Positions 41,933-53,000 of a DNA stretch of 64,000 bases are shown here, one piece after another. The stretch comes from Macrostomum hystrix. Lineage: Eukaryota > Platyhelminthes > Macrostomidae. Below the pieces are notes generated by a model, which had not been told where the DNA came from, did no database searches, and saw nothing but the letters and a program-made list of their open reading frames with translations. How positions within the stretch are numbered: the first letter of the stretch is position 1; the number at the start of each line of letters is the position of its first letter. Location: the NCBI GenBank assembly GCA_950097015.1, contig CATNEN010000039.1, positions 8,262,501 to 8,326,500 of the forward strand, given 5' to 3'. A program made the translations under genes and the position numbers.

Positions 41933-42422
41933 CTGCGGAATTGACCAAATCAATCAAGGTTGTTATCTACTGAGAGATGGGGTCGAGTGGCACTTCAGTG
42001 GCCCTGAGCTCAATTCCGCGTCGAAGCCACATTCATTTTGGGGCGGAGCCACGGACAGAAGGCTTTTTGACTTGCAATTTACGTCCTTAAGGGCCGACCT
42101 CCAAGGTCCTCCATCTGTCCTGACTTTCTCGTCGTCAGGACAGATGTACACACCTATGTGAGCGTATGCTTAGGAGTCAACAGAATGGGCAGAACTGCCT
42201 CCTCTCTAGCTGCGGGTCAATTGTCACCAAAATCAAGTGCCATTGCCCGCAGCCCCCCGTGCAAATAATTATTATTACCTACTGAGAGAAAATTGTCAGT
42301 ACCTTGACTCCAGTTTCAAAAAGGCACCGGCGGCATTTGAATCGCTTGACGCTGGACATGCCTCTGAAATGTTCCACGTTCAGTTGAAAGTTTTCAGTCG
42401 ACACTAAGGCAGTTGTGCGCAT
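41456..42422 (-). CDS. hb: Hunchback-like zinc-finger transcription factor (2 exons)
   Basis: Nuclear DNA-binding protein. Exon 1 (42422-42303) and exon 2 (41932-41456) join in phase 0 to 198 residues carrying four C2H2 fingers: C30/C33/H46/H50, C59/C62/H75/H79, C87/C90/H103/H107 and C115/C118/H131/H137. Finger order, the linker [11 protein letters not shown], the block [14 protein letters not shown] and the five-residue H-H spacing (HMRKRGH) of the last finger match Drosophila Hunchback. Then come about ten Gln, a short acidic segment and a polyalanine run. The ATG at 42422 is the first after an in-frame TAG. The protein lacks the C-terminal two-finger dimerisation module and long N-terminus of insect Hunchback, so either exons are missing from my model or this is a minimal form. 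The intron is nearly filled by a SINE. Confidence 0.87.
41978..42278 (+). mobile_element. tRNA-derived SINE, family 1, in hunchback-like intron
   Basis: Antisense to the gene. It runs from the head (GGGGTCGAGTGGCACTTCAG) through CTTAAGGGCCGACCTCCAAG and AGGACAGATGTACACACC to the tail GCAAATAATTATTATTAC. Perfect 11-bp target duplication CTACTGAGAGA at 41967-41977 and 42279-42289. The host intron would be only about 58 bp without it. Confidence 0.9.
42303..42422 (-). CDS. hb: hunchback-like exon 1
   Basis: 40 codons ending GTCAAG|GTACTG. Encodes the first half of finger 1 ([14 protein letters not shown]). The intron splits the finger. Confidence 0.78.
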
Positions 42423-43385
42423 CACAGAAACGAACACACTCTATAGCAAAACACACCGTTTATATTCCATTTTTTCTTGTTTACGACGCCTTCTTGGATG
42501 AATCGAGGTTTGATTGCCTGCGAGGCGAGAGAGCAGAAGAGAGAGATATCAGCAATTTCTCTTGCGAATCTCTGGAACCAATCCAAAAGTTGCGCAGCCA
42601 AAGAAAGGAAGGCCGCGGCTTCTGCGCCAGCGCAAACTTCAAACAAGATGAGAAAAAAGCGGCGCTAAGCTGATTGCCGGCCCTTTGCCCAATTCATTGC
42701 TGTTCTTTCGTTTGAACAAGTGAAATCGTTCGTCCGAGCGGGGCAGCGCATTTCAACAGGGCAGTTACGGCGGTATACTGCCATCAACCCCAGCCATCAT
42801 TCCCGGCTGCACCTGCGTCTAAATCTGTGCCGACAGCGGGACCCGCAACACTCTTATCAGTGCCGTGCTGTTGAATCGAAAAGAGAAACAAAAATGTATT
42901 TCAGTTTGATCAGCAGCCGGACCTGTGGAAATACCAGGCTGTGTGTTCAGTGTATGCGCGCTGTTTGTGTGGGGCTATCAAACATTTTCCTTTTTGAAAT
43001 CAAAAGTAGTAAAGAATGCAGTTGGACTTTTGTCACATTGTGTGTGCTTCTGTGACTGCGCAGATGCTGCATTTTTTAAACAGTGAGAAATAAAAGCAAA
43101 GAAACCTTCAGGCTCAGAACGAATCGGTTATTGAGTAGCTGTTGAGCAAGGCGAAATGGCCATGTTCTAGCAGAGTGATTTTTATTCTGCGTAGTGTTGT
43201 TTTAGTTGTTGCAAAATGTTTTAAAGCTTTGTTAATTTTTGTCCTGAATTAGTCAGCCTTCTTCAATTATTTTTATTGATGTGTAATTCAAACAGTTTCG
43301 GAGAAGGGGTGAAAAGAAGGTTTAAAAAAGAAACAAATGTTAAATTATGTTGTGCACACTCAGCTCAAACCAGGTTGTTTTGTTT
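42423..43385. other. Upstream region of the hunchback-like gene
   Basis: Unique sequence, possible promoter of the minus-strand gene. The frames here look compositional and no motif was recognised. Confidence 0.4.
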
Positions 43386-43389
43386 TAAA

Positions 43390-45415
43390 ACCACGTCTGT
43401 GTATGATTTGACCAGATTCTGTGTGATTGGACCAGATTCTGTGTGATTGGACCAGATTCTGTGTGATTGGACCAGATTCTGTGTGATTGGACCAGATTCT
43501 GTGTGATTTGACCAGATTCTGTGTGATTGGACCAGATTCTGTGTGATTGGACCAGATTCTGTGTGATTGGACCAGATTCTGTGTGATTGGACCAGATTCT
43601 GTGTGATTGGACCAGATTCTGTGTGATTTAACCAGAATATGCGTGATTGGATTATGCTTCCGTGTGATTGGACCATGCTTCTGTGTGATTGGACTATGCT
43701 TCTATGTGATTGGACGAGATACTGTGTGATTGGACCATGCTTCTGTGTGATTGGACCAGATTCTGTGTGATTGGACCAGATTCTGTGTGATTGGACCAGA
43801 TTCTGTGTGATTGGACCAGATTCTGTGTGATTGGACCAGATTCTGTGTGATTTAACCAGAATATGCGTGATTGGATTATGCTTCCGTGTGATTGGACCAT
43901 GCTTCTGTGTGATTGGACTATGCTTCTATGTGATTGGACGAGATACTGTGTGATTGGACCATGCTTCTGTGTGATTGGACCAGATTCTGTGTGATTGGAC
44001 CAGATTCTGTGTGATTGGACCAGATTCTGTGTGATTGGACCAGATTCTGTGTGATTGGACCAGATTCTGTGTGATTGGACCAGATTCTGTGTGATTGGAC
44101 CAGATTCTGTGTGATTTAACCAGAATATGCGTGATTGGATTATGCTTCCGTGTGATTGGACCATGCTTCTGTGTGATTGGACTATTCTTCTATGTGATTG
44201 GACGAGATACTGTGTGATTGGACCATGCTTCTGTGTGATTGGACCAGATTCTGTGTGATTGGACCAGATTCTGTGTGATTGGACCAGATTCTGTGTGATT
44301 GGACCAGATTCTGTGTGATTGGACCAGATTCTGTGTGATTGGACCAGATTCTGTGTGATTGGACCAGATTCTGTGTGATTGGACCAGATTCTGTGTGATT
44401 GGACCAGATTCTGTGTGATTTGACCAGATTCTGTGTGATTGGACCAGATTCTGTGTGATTGGACCAGATTCTGTGTGATTGGACCAGATTCTGTGTGATT
44501 GGACCAGATTCTGTGTGATTGGACCAGATTCTGTGTGATTTAACCAGAATATGCGTGATTGGATTATGCTTCCGTGTGATTGGACCATGCTTCTGTGTGA
44601 TTGGACTATGCTTCTATGTGATTGGACGAGATACTGTGTGATTGGACCATGCTTCTGTGTGATTGGACCAGATTCTGTGTGATTGGACCAGATTCTGTGT
44701 GATTGGACCAGATTCTGTGTGATTGGACCAGATTCTGTGTGATTGGACCAGATTCTGTGTGATTGGACCAGATTCTGTGTGATTGGACCAGATTCTGTGT
44801 GATTGGACCAGATTCTGTGTGATTGGACCAGATTCTGTGTGATTGGACCAGATTCTGTGTGATTGGACCAGATTCTGTGTGATTTAACCAGAATATGCGT
44901 GATTGGATTATGCTTCCGTGTGATTGGACCATGCTTCTGTGTGATTGGACTATGCTTCTATGTGATTGGACGAGATACTGTGTGATTGGACCATGCGTCT
45001 GTGTGATTGGACCAGATTCTGTTTTATTAGACCATGCTTCTGTGTGATTGGACCATGCGTCTGTGTGATTGGACCATGCGTCTGTGTGATTGGACCATGC
45101 GTCTGTGTGATTGGACCATGCGTCTGTGTGATTGGACAATGCTTCTGTGTATTAAGACCTAGCTTCTGTGTGATTGGACCAGATTCTGTTTTATTAGACC
45201 ATGCTTCTGTGTGATTGGACCATGCTTCTGTGTGATTGGACCATGCGTCTGTGTGATTGGACCAGATTCTGTTTTATTAGACCGTGCTTCTGTGTGATTG
45301 GACCATGCTTCTGTGTGATTGGACCATGCGTCTGTGTGATTGGACCATGCGTCTGTGTGATTGGACCATGCTTCTGTGTATTAAGACCAAGCTTCTGAGT
45401 GATAAGAAAGTGGTG
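43390..45415. repeat. 20-bp minisatellite with higher-order repeats
   Basis: About 100 copies of GATTCTGTGTGATTGGACCA. Runs of this unit are punctuated by a constant block of variant units (starting GATTTAACCAGAATATGCGT, then GGATTATGCTTCCG, GGACTATGCTTCTA, GGACGAGATACTG) near 43626, 43850, 44113, 44537 and 44880. The right end (44990-45400) has TGCGTCTGTG units and a second recurring block with TTTTATTAGACCATGC. Confidence 0.96.
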
Positions 45416-45639
45416 ACGATTGAGACACTTTTTTATTTTCTTGCTCTTTACTGGTTGAGAAAAGCGGGCTTTTTACCAAACGCTGAAATTTGAAGCTAAA
45501 TTTGACGCTACTACTTGAAGTACGATACAGAAAACTTTAACTTCAAATTCTACTGACTACTTACTCAGGTAGCGACCACAAACCTGATGTAGTAAATGTG
45601 AATTTATCGCCTTTTCAGTTCTGAATTCGAGTTAGAGCT

Positions 45640-46085
45640 TGCAACTATTGGATCACCTGGTTGAAGATGAGCTCTTCAGGAGCAGCACAGTGGATCACCT
45701 GGTTGAAGATGAGCTCTTCAGGAGCAGCACAGTAGATCACCTGGTTGAAGATGAGCTCTTCAGGAGCAGCACAGTGGATCACCTGGTTGAAGATGAGCTC
45801 TTCAGGAGCAGCACTGTAGATCACCTGGTTGAAGATGAGCTCTTCAGGAGCAGCACAGTGGATCACCTGGTTGAAGATGAGCTCTTCAGGAGCAACACAG
45901 TAGATCACCTGGTTGAAGATGAGCTCTTCAGGAGCAGCACAGTAGATCACCTGGTTGAAGATGAGCTCTTCAGGAGCAGCACAGTGGATCACCTGGTTGA
46001 AGATGAGCTCTTCAGGAGCAGCACAGTAGATCACCTGGTTGAAGATGAGCTCTTCAGGAGCTGAACTGTTTGAAGATGAGGACTT
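45640..46085. repeat. 42-bp minisatellite
   Basis: Ten to eleven near-identical copies of a unit containing GATCACCTGGTTGAAGATGA and GCTCTTCAGGAGCAGCACAG. 42 bp is 14 codons and both strands stay open throughout, so it looks protein-like (HLVEDELFRSSTVD), but no flanking exon or splice signal supports coding. Confidence 0.93.
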
Positions 46086-46373
46086 CACGATCGGAAGCAC
46101 ATTTCAGATTACCTGATTAATCATGAAGACTTGAGAGCCCAAAGCACACGAAAAAGGATGGAGCATAAGTCACCAGAAAAACCACTGGGAAATTTCTAAT
46201 CAACATTTTTCTAGCTAAGTTGAGAAAATTTGGTTATGCAGGATTTCAAATCGAGTGTATTAAACTATGTACGAGCTGCATACCTTTGCAAGCGAATAAG
46301 ACTTAGTTTTTAAAGCACAAACTGTTTAAGAATCTGATCAGTAATAGATTACTTTTTTTCTAACTGACCGTTA

Positions 46374-46684
46374 CACCATTTTACCCTCAATTTTGAACAA
46401 CGAAAACTTCAATAGTGACAAACGCCGATTCAAATTCGACAGTTAACGGCAAGGCACGTCAAAGCTACATTCAATTTTGACACAGTCAACTTCAATTTTG
46501 AAAAGGTCCGATTTAGCCAATGCGCGAGCCAAATCCTCACTCCTCAAGTTGTCTAAAACTCTGATTCAATTTTGACACAGCGAACGACAAAAGTTACACT
46601 CTATGGTAAATTCTCCTGAATATCCGCTTCAATTTTATCAACTCCACTTCAATATAGACAGTCTACGTCCAATTTCGACGGACT
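46374..46684 (+). repeat. Left terminal inverted repeat of the transposon
   Basis: Begins CACCATTTTACCCTCAATTT. TTCAA-type motifs start at 386, 408, 429, 470, 491, 565, 628, 648 and 668 (add 46000), mostly 20-22 bp apart. Confidence 0.92.
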
Positions 46685-46862
46685 TTTCATGACTATACAG
46701 TTCATGAACCATCGGGAGCTTTTGCCATAAACGAAATGGTATTGTCCAGGGTAAAAGTTAGATGAGAGCCTTCTCTTCTCCGTGTCACTCTAGTTTAATC
46801 CGCCACCTTGACTCGCTTCCGTTCCGTCCTTATTTTTATACTCCATAACTTAGAAAATTTAA

Positions 46863-47947
46863 ATGATCGACGAGGACGCGGAATCGTTTCTGGAAGAAGA
46901 AGGTTCGGAGTCAACCGACGATCCGATTGAAGAAGAGCAGCAGCCGGAACAAAGAAGAAACCAGTCAGTTTCTGTTCAGGACCGTCAGCGCCTAATTACA
47001 GCTCATGAGAACGGAGAGGACTTCATACACCTTGCGATCCAACTGGGGATAAAGAGGACGACTGCTTATGCCATTGTTCGGACCGGCGCAATCTGTGCGC
47101 AATCTTCCAGCACAACCCACTGCTTACGCTGTCGCAGATGAACGGCATGTTGCGCAACAGATACCCAAGCAAGCCGCACGTCTCGGACAAGACCATTAGC
47201 ATCAAGCTTGACGGTGCTCTGTATACAACCAAACTGGTTCGCGACATACCGGCTGAGAGAAACTCGGTTACTACGATTGAGACCCGACGCCAGTTTGCAG
47301 AGTGGCTGTGCTCTGAGGAGACCCTGGAGATGGAGAAGATCTTTATTGATGAGTTCGGATTCAACACCTGGATGCGCCGCTCAATGGGCCGGTCCCAGAA
47401 AGGCCAACGCGCTTACAGAGTGGTTTCTGGGCAGAAGGGGCAGCGCGTGACGGTTTGCTTGGCTGTCAGCCCGACTCTTGGTGTCGTGCACTATCACACC
47501 TACGAGAAGGGCATGACAAAGGAGCGATTTGGCGAATTTGTGAGCATCACAATCGCCAACTTCCAGCAGGTGCACCCGGACCGGCGATGCAGCATTGTGA
47601 TTGACAACGTCAGCAGTCACAATGACGCTGAAGTCTTCGAACTTCCGGGTCTGATCGAGATCAAGCGACTGCCAGTCTACAGCCCATTCTTGACTCCGGT
47701 AGAGAACGCCATCTCTTGCTGGAAGGCAGCTCTGAAGCAGCGTTTGGCTCGGATCCAAGCTGACTTCATCCAGCCCACAGCAGAGCAGCTCGCAGGGCGG
47801 ACACTGGTGGCCTACAGACGTGACATCCTGTTCCGTGAAGTGGACTACACAGTCAATAGCGTCTCGGCCGAGAAGTGCGCGCACTGGTTCAACCTGTGCT
47901 ATTCGTACGTTCCACGCTGCCTGGCCTCAGAGCCGGTTGAGGGCTAG
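46863..47947 (+). pseudogene. IS630/Tc1/mariner transposase, frame-disrupted
   Basis: Cut-and-paste transposase remnant. The first frame (46863-47141) has an acidic N-terminus and a helix-turn-helix region (QDRQRLITAHENGEDF, GIKRTTAYAIVR). The second frame (ATG 47138, open further upstream to about 47070) gives 269 residues with the catalytic DDE core: IDEFGFNTW, SIVIDNVSSHND and YSPFLTPVENAISCWK. The acidic residues fit a D-D-E triad with 32 residues between the second D and the E. The frames overlap out of phase just where the linker after the DNA-binding domain should be, so a small deletion or frameshift is likely. An unrecognised intron is a less likely alternative. Confidence 0.85.
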
Positions 47948-48121
47948 AGGCAATGAGGGACTTAATGACCTAAAAAGACTGTTTTCAATGCACCATTTGT
48001 TCGGACCCGTTTTACGTTAAATAAATTTTAACTGGTGTTTTTAATGAAGGCTTTAAGTGAGGAAATGGGACGAATATATCCAACAGATGTTACGCTCCAC
48101 CGACCACCTTTCTGTCTTACC

Positions 48122-48432
48122 AGTCCGTCGAAATTGGACGTAGACTGCCTATATTGAAGTGGAGTTGATAAAATTGAAGCGGATATTCAGGAGAATTTAC
48201 CATAGAGTGTAACTTTTGTCGTTCGCTGTGTCAAAATTGAATCAGAGTTTTAGACAACTTGAGGAGTGAGGATTTGGCTCGCGCATTGGCTAAATCGGAC
48301 CTTTTCAAAATTGAAGTTGACTGTGTCAAAATTGAATGTAGCTTTGACGTGCCTTGCCGTTAACTGTCGAATTTGAATCGGCGTTTGTCACTATTGAAGT
48401 TTTCGTTGTTCAAAATTGATGGTAAAATGGTG
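48122..48432 (-). repeat. Right terminal inverted repeat of the transposon
   Basis: Reverse complement of the left repeat with few differences, e.g. TTTTACCATCAATTTT for TTTTACCCTCAATTTT. Confidence 0.92.
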
Positions 48433-48434
48433 TA

Positions 48435-49049
48435 ACAAAACAGATAGCAAGAAGTAAAGATTGAAGCTTTAGCAGTTTATTAATTATATTTTCTATTAAA
48501 TTACTGATTCAGTTGTCTGCAATCAGGATGTACAAAGCTCTGACAAAAAAACTCTGCAAATGTTATTTCGAAAATTGTCATTCAAAATTTACGTTAGTAA
48601 AATTTGAGTTACAGAATTTGCCTAGATTTGCACAGCTAGGTAGATATCAATAAGCAGCATAGTTACTCAGTTGTTTCCATTTTTTCAGTAGTTTACGAGT
48701 ACATGCGAAGAGCAGTAGGAGCTACATGTCGAGCACATTTTTAGTGTGGAAGGCAGCAAAAAGTTAGATACCTCACGCAAGGCGATACGACGACTAGTGA
48801 TGAGCTACAGTTTGTTTTAATAATGCGAATTTCGATTTTAATCAGCTGGTGTTACAACTGTTATAACTCTGTAATCGTACTTTAGGAGGGCGCAAAAAAG
48901 TAACAAAAAGCGTGTTAAGCAAAGTCAGAGGATTGCATCTCTAACAGACTGTTCCTAGATTTCGCATCGAGTAAAGCGAGTTGGCTGACGGTAGCGACTG
49001 TGGCACCAAAATAGCTAATGGGCAACGGCCAACATAGGAACTGAATGAT
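48435..49049. other. Intergenic, no feature seen
   Basis: AT-rich unique sequence between the transposon and a SINE. Confidence 0.4.
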
Positions 49050-49060
49050 AATCAAGGATT

Positions 49061-49405
49061 CAATAATAATGATAATTGCAGGAGGGCTGCGGGCAATGGC
49101 ACATCATTTGGTGACACTAGACCCGCAGCCAGCGAGGAGGCAATTCTGCACCCATTTCGGTGACTCCTGAGCACACACGCACACAGATACTAGACGCAGG
49201 TACACGCTTACACAGGTGTGTACATCTACCCTGACTTTCTCATCGTCAGGCAGTGTACACTATCACTGTGCCTTGGAGGTTGGCCCTCAAGGGCGTCAAT
49301 TGCCACAGCTGCGCCCCATATGAATGTGGCCTCACGACGGAATCGAGCTCAGGGACCTTGGTGCGCTGGCAAGTGCGTTAGACCACTCTGCCACGATCCC
49401 CTATC
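49061..49405 (-). mobile_element. tRNA-derived SINE, family 1 (near full-length reference copy)
   Basis: Minus strand: head GGGGATCGTGGCAGAGTGG, B-box-like GAGCTCGATTCC, conserved middle, tail ending in CAATTATCATTATTATTG. Perfect 11-bp target duplication AATCAAGGATT at 49050-49060 and 49406-49416. Length about 345 bp. Best copy for defining the family. Confidence 0.92.
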
Positions 49406-49558
49406 AATCAAGGATTTTAACTACGATTTGATTGGCAAAACTTGGCAAAGTCAAAGTACATTAGCTTTCTAGGGATAATCCAGACACAGCTTAACACAGG
49501 CAGAAGCGAGAAGCGAGGAAAATGCAACGAAGCAACTGACGGGCCGGCGAACCACCCC

Positions 49559-50034
49559 TCAGGCCAGTCCTGAGGCTGCGTTCGCCGACACAAGCTGGCT
49601 CAGCTCGAACACCATGCCGAGAGACTCGGCGATGTATCTCGACAGCTGGCTGGCCAACTGCTGCTGCCACTCCGCCGGAGCGGTTTCCATGACCGCCTTG
49701 GAAGTGCGCAAGATGGCCTTGAGCTGGTGGCTCAGCCGGCAAACAAGCTGCTCAAGTGAGGCCTTCAGCTGCACCGAGTGCAGGCCCTCGAGCAGCATTG
49801 TTGCCATCTGGCTGAGCTTGTAGGCGCGGGACACCAGGGTGCGGCAGTGGGCGCCGATCACAGCAGCGGACGACAGACGCGAAGCCAGAGCTGCCTGGAC
49901 GTCCTGGCACATGGCCGCGTAGCCTTCACTGCCTGCTCGGAACCGCTCGCTGTGCAGAGCCAAGAGTTCTCGGTCACCCGGTGGCAGACCAGACGAAATG
50001 TCTGTGAGCAGGCTCATGCGCATGTAGTCTGATG

Positions 50035-50065
<31 letters not shown>

Positions 50066-50099
50066 AGACCCGCTCGAGCGTGACGACGCTATCGATAGC
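49559..50099 (-). CDS. BCAR1: Cas exon 4 (C-terminal FAT-like bundle)
   Basis: Starts after TGCAACAG in phase 2 with a Ser-rich stretch and eight Gln, then DYMRMSLL and a Leu/Ala-rich helical bundle including YKLSQMATMLLEGLHSVQ. Stop TGA at 49559. Confidence 0.87.
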
Positions 50100-53000
50100 C
50101 TGTTGCATTGGATTGGAGAGATTTATTAAACCCATTTATAACTTCTAAACTGCTCCCATCCCGTATTATTCGTGATCAGATAGATAAACAAAAAATGACG
50201 CCTATCCCAGTGTATAGGCAGTTGCACAGTCGCAGTAATTGTTTGGCGCAAGCAAAGGGTTGTTCAGCTTTGTTCAGTCAATGGACTCGTGGCGGGTGCT
50301 TTATCCATCCGCTTATAGGTAGAGGAGTTATGTTAAGAACCAAGATGTAGTGTAAACCAGTCCTCTTGAAATTGTCAGTGTAAAGTACAACAAACTCTCA
50401 CCGTTGCATCTGCTGCTGCTGCTGATTTCGCCATTCGTGAGTCTCGATTGGGATAATCCGCTCGTCCAGTTGATCCAGCACAGCCGGGAATAGCAGGGGC
50501 GCATTTGCGTGCACTGCAGTTGACAGGGCTCGTTGCTGAATCTGCAGGTCGCGCGCGGAGCTGACGCAGAAGCCGAGGTAGTCAGTGGCCGGCTCTGAGC
50601 ACGCCTCGGCCACCAGCCGTGGGTTCCAGTCAACTCGACTGATGCCAGCAACTGCATCGGCGAATTCCAGTGCATTGCGCTCGAACACGCGCAGGTGCTT
50701 CCACACCTTCTTGCAGAGTGCGCGATCTGGACAGGCCTCTAGACGGGCATTGTTAAGCACTCCGTAGTGGAACTCAACGAGCTGGCTTAGAAGCTCGTTC
50801 AGTTCGGTGATGGTCGGCCTGATACTCGCCATATTCAGCGCCAACGAAGCCTCTGCCTTCCAGCGGCTGTGGATGAACTTGTACAGCCGAGAGCAGCGAT
50901 CGCTAAAGTCCGTCTCTAGCTGGCGCAGCCGGCTGACTGCGTCAGGCAGCGCCAAACGTAGCTGGCACTCAGGACGGAAGGCGATGTCCTCCGAATCTAT
51001 TGATTCTGTGTTGGACATCAGACTGCGCTTGTCGGATTCCAACAAAAAGTCGCTGACGCTGCCGCTGCCGCCAACACTGCCGCTGCCACCTGCCGGAGAT
51101 GATAATAGGTCATCAAGGAACTCTTGTGTGATTCTGTGCTGCTGCTGTTTCGGCTGTTTTTCAGTGCGCTGCTGAAGAGACTCAGAAGACTCTGTGGACG
51201 CCGCAGCGGCTGCAGCGGCACCGATGTTCTGATAATCCGAACCGCTCTCAACGCTTCCACCCACGCTGTAGTCGTAGTCGCCCATGTCAATGGTTGCTCG
51301 CGTTGGCTGCGTTGGTGGCAGCGCATAGTCGCTGTCTTGATCGCCTCCAGTGCCACTGGTATCAGCACTGCTAGCGACGCCAAGCAACTCCGCTTGACTC
51401 GGCAGTTCGTCATAGTTGGGCGACGATATTTTCACAGACTCGGCAACTTCTGGGGGTAGCGTAGGCACCATGGCGTAATCTGCGTTTTTTAGATCGTCGT
51501 AGAAGCTGTCGGGCGTTCCGTTGCCTCCGCTGTTTCCTCCGGCGATAACGCCTATCCCGCCGGCACCTTCCTTATTATCATCAAACCTGACGGACTTCTG
51601 CTGCTTTCCCAGGAAAAGCAAAAGGTTGCTGCCGCCGCAACCATTCGCCAACCGCGCAGAGGGAGATGGAGAGGTCGACGACGCTGACGGCGACTGCGAG
51701 TGCGGCGTCTGAGGCGACTGTGAATTGGTCGGCTGTGTGTCCGGCGTCTGTTTCAGCCCGGTGTTGTCGTAGAGATCCCACGCTGAGCTCGACTTCTGGC
51801 CGGCGTCTTCGGTCAGCGAAGCTTTGGCTGCTGCAGCAAGGCTGGCGGCGCCAGTGCGTGAGACTGGCGACTTCTTCCTTTTCGCCGTAGATGACGAACT
51901 TCCGACAGCATCCTCTGGTGCCTGTTTGAAATTGTAACAACGGTGATGGAAATTTCACAACGGTGGGCATACGAAATAACTTTTTCAGCGTCAAACGATC
52001 TCCCAAGACAAATTCTCCATTGTTTTAATCTATTCAACCTTACTGAAATACGAGCGTAAATTGCATCGATCCTCTTCTCATTCCCAGACTCTCATTTTTT
52101 CCACTGCGATCGAATCACCGAGGTGAGCTACGTTTAGTTAGGCCAAAAATGTACAGGTAACAAATTTCGCTCCTCTAAACACACATGTGGATAATATGGA
52201 CTTTGTCCAAATTAAGCGACTGCGCACTTCGTTGGTCACCAACGTCGCACATTGAGGCGGACGGAGCATTAATGGGTTGCAATAAAACTGCTTGTATGAT
52301 TTTGAACTTGTAGGACGTGATTTTTTGCAACTTTTTTTATTTGCCAGTGCAGCCATTGGGCCCAATTTAGCTAATAAATTGCGCCTAGTTGAAGACATTT
52401 AGCTAAATATTTGACTCTCGACACATCAGGCCCCTAAAATCAAGCATCAATCACAATGTCAGAAACGATACAGTGACAGCTTACCGATTTTGCTCCAACG
52501 CAGCAAAGAAATTTCTTCCAAAACGGCATGCGAAATCGAATCAATAATTTATGGGGAGATGCTGCGGTGAGAAATCACTGAGAAGGCAGACGATTCACTT
52601 ATCAAAAGGAGTTCGCATTTTACGAACAGCTATCTTGAAATCATTGGGTTCCTGGTTTAGATTAGCTGGTTTCGTTCCTATAGACAGATAAGTAGCGATA
52701 ACAGGCTACTCTAACTGGCTTAGGGTGGCAACCAAAGCCGAGCACTGTGAGAGAATGCACAACAACGCGAAATGCACATATGATTATATATTAAAAGTAA
52801 AGCTTTTATTGCCTAGTGGAAGAAGGACCGGGGCAGAGAGGCGCGAATATTGGACGCATTTTTTGGTGCACATTGTGTACATTCTCAAAGCAATAGTTAA
52901 GCATAAGAGCTGCTTGGTGAGACTCGAACCAGGGCGGTGGGGTGGGTATTTCGAGTTCTTAGCTCCACTCGCTGCCCCGACGCCTCAAAATGTTTTTCTT

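Larger units (their letters stand above)
46374..48432 (+). mobile_element. Tc1/mariner-like DNA transposon with 311-bp inverted repeats
   Basis: 2,059 bp bounded by TA on both sides (GTTA|CACC at the left, GGTG|TAAC at the right), as expected for TA-target insertion. The inverted repeats at 46374-46684 and 48122-48432 are almost identical. Each carries nine degenerate TTCAATTTTGAC-like motifs. The interior holds a transposase in two frames. The near-identity of the repeats indicates a fairly recent insertion; the broken coding region suggests this copy cannot move by itself. Confidence 0.92.

Noticed and set aside
41409-41953. Plus-strand frames over the hunchback-like exon
   Set aside because: Antisense shadows of the zinc-finger exon; no motifs.
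47381-47884. Minus-strand frame within the transposon
   Set aside because: Antisense of the DDE transposase core, which has clear catalytic motifs on the plus strand.
49310-49405. tRNA-Ser/Leu-like gene
   Set aside because: It is the head of the family 1 SINE; at least six other copies have the same body, and stems are degenerate.
50585-51459. Plus- and minus-strand alternative frames over Cas exon 3
   Set aside because: Overlap the long Cas frame, with no domains and no independent splice support.
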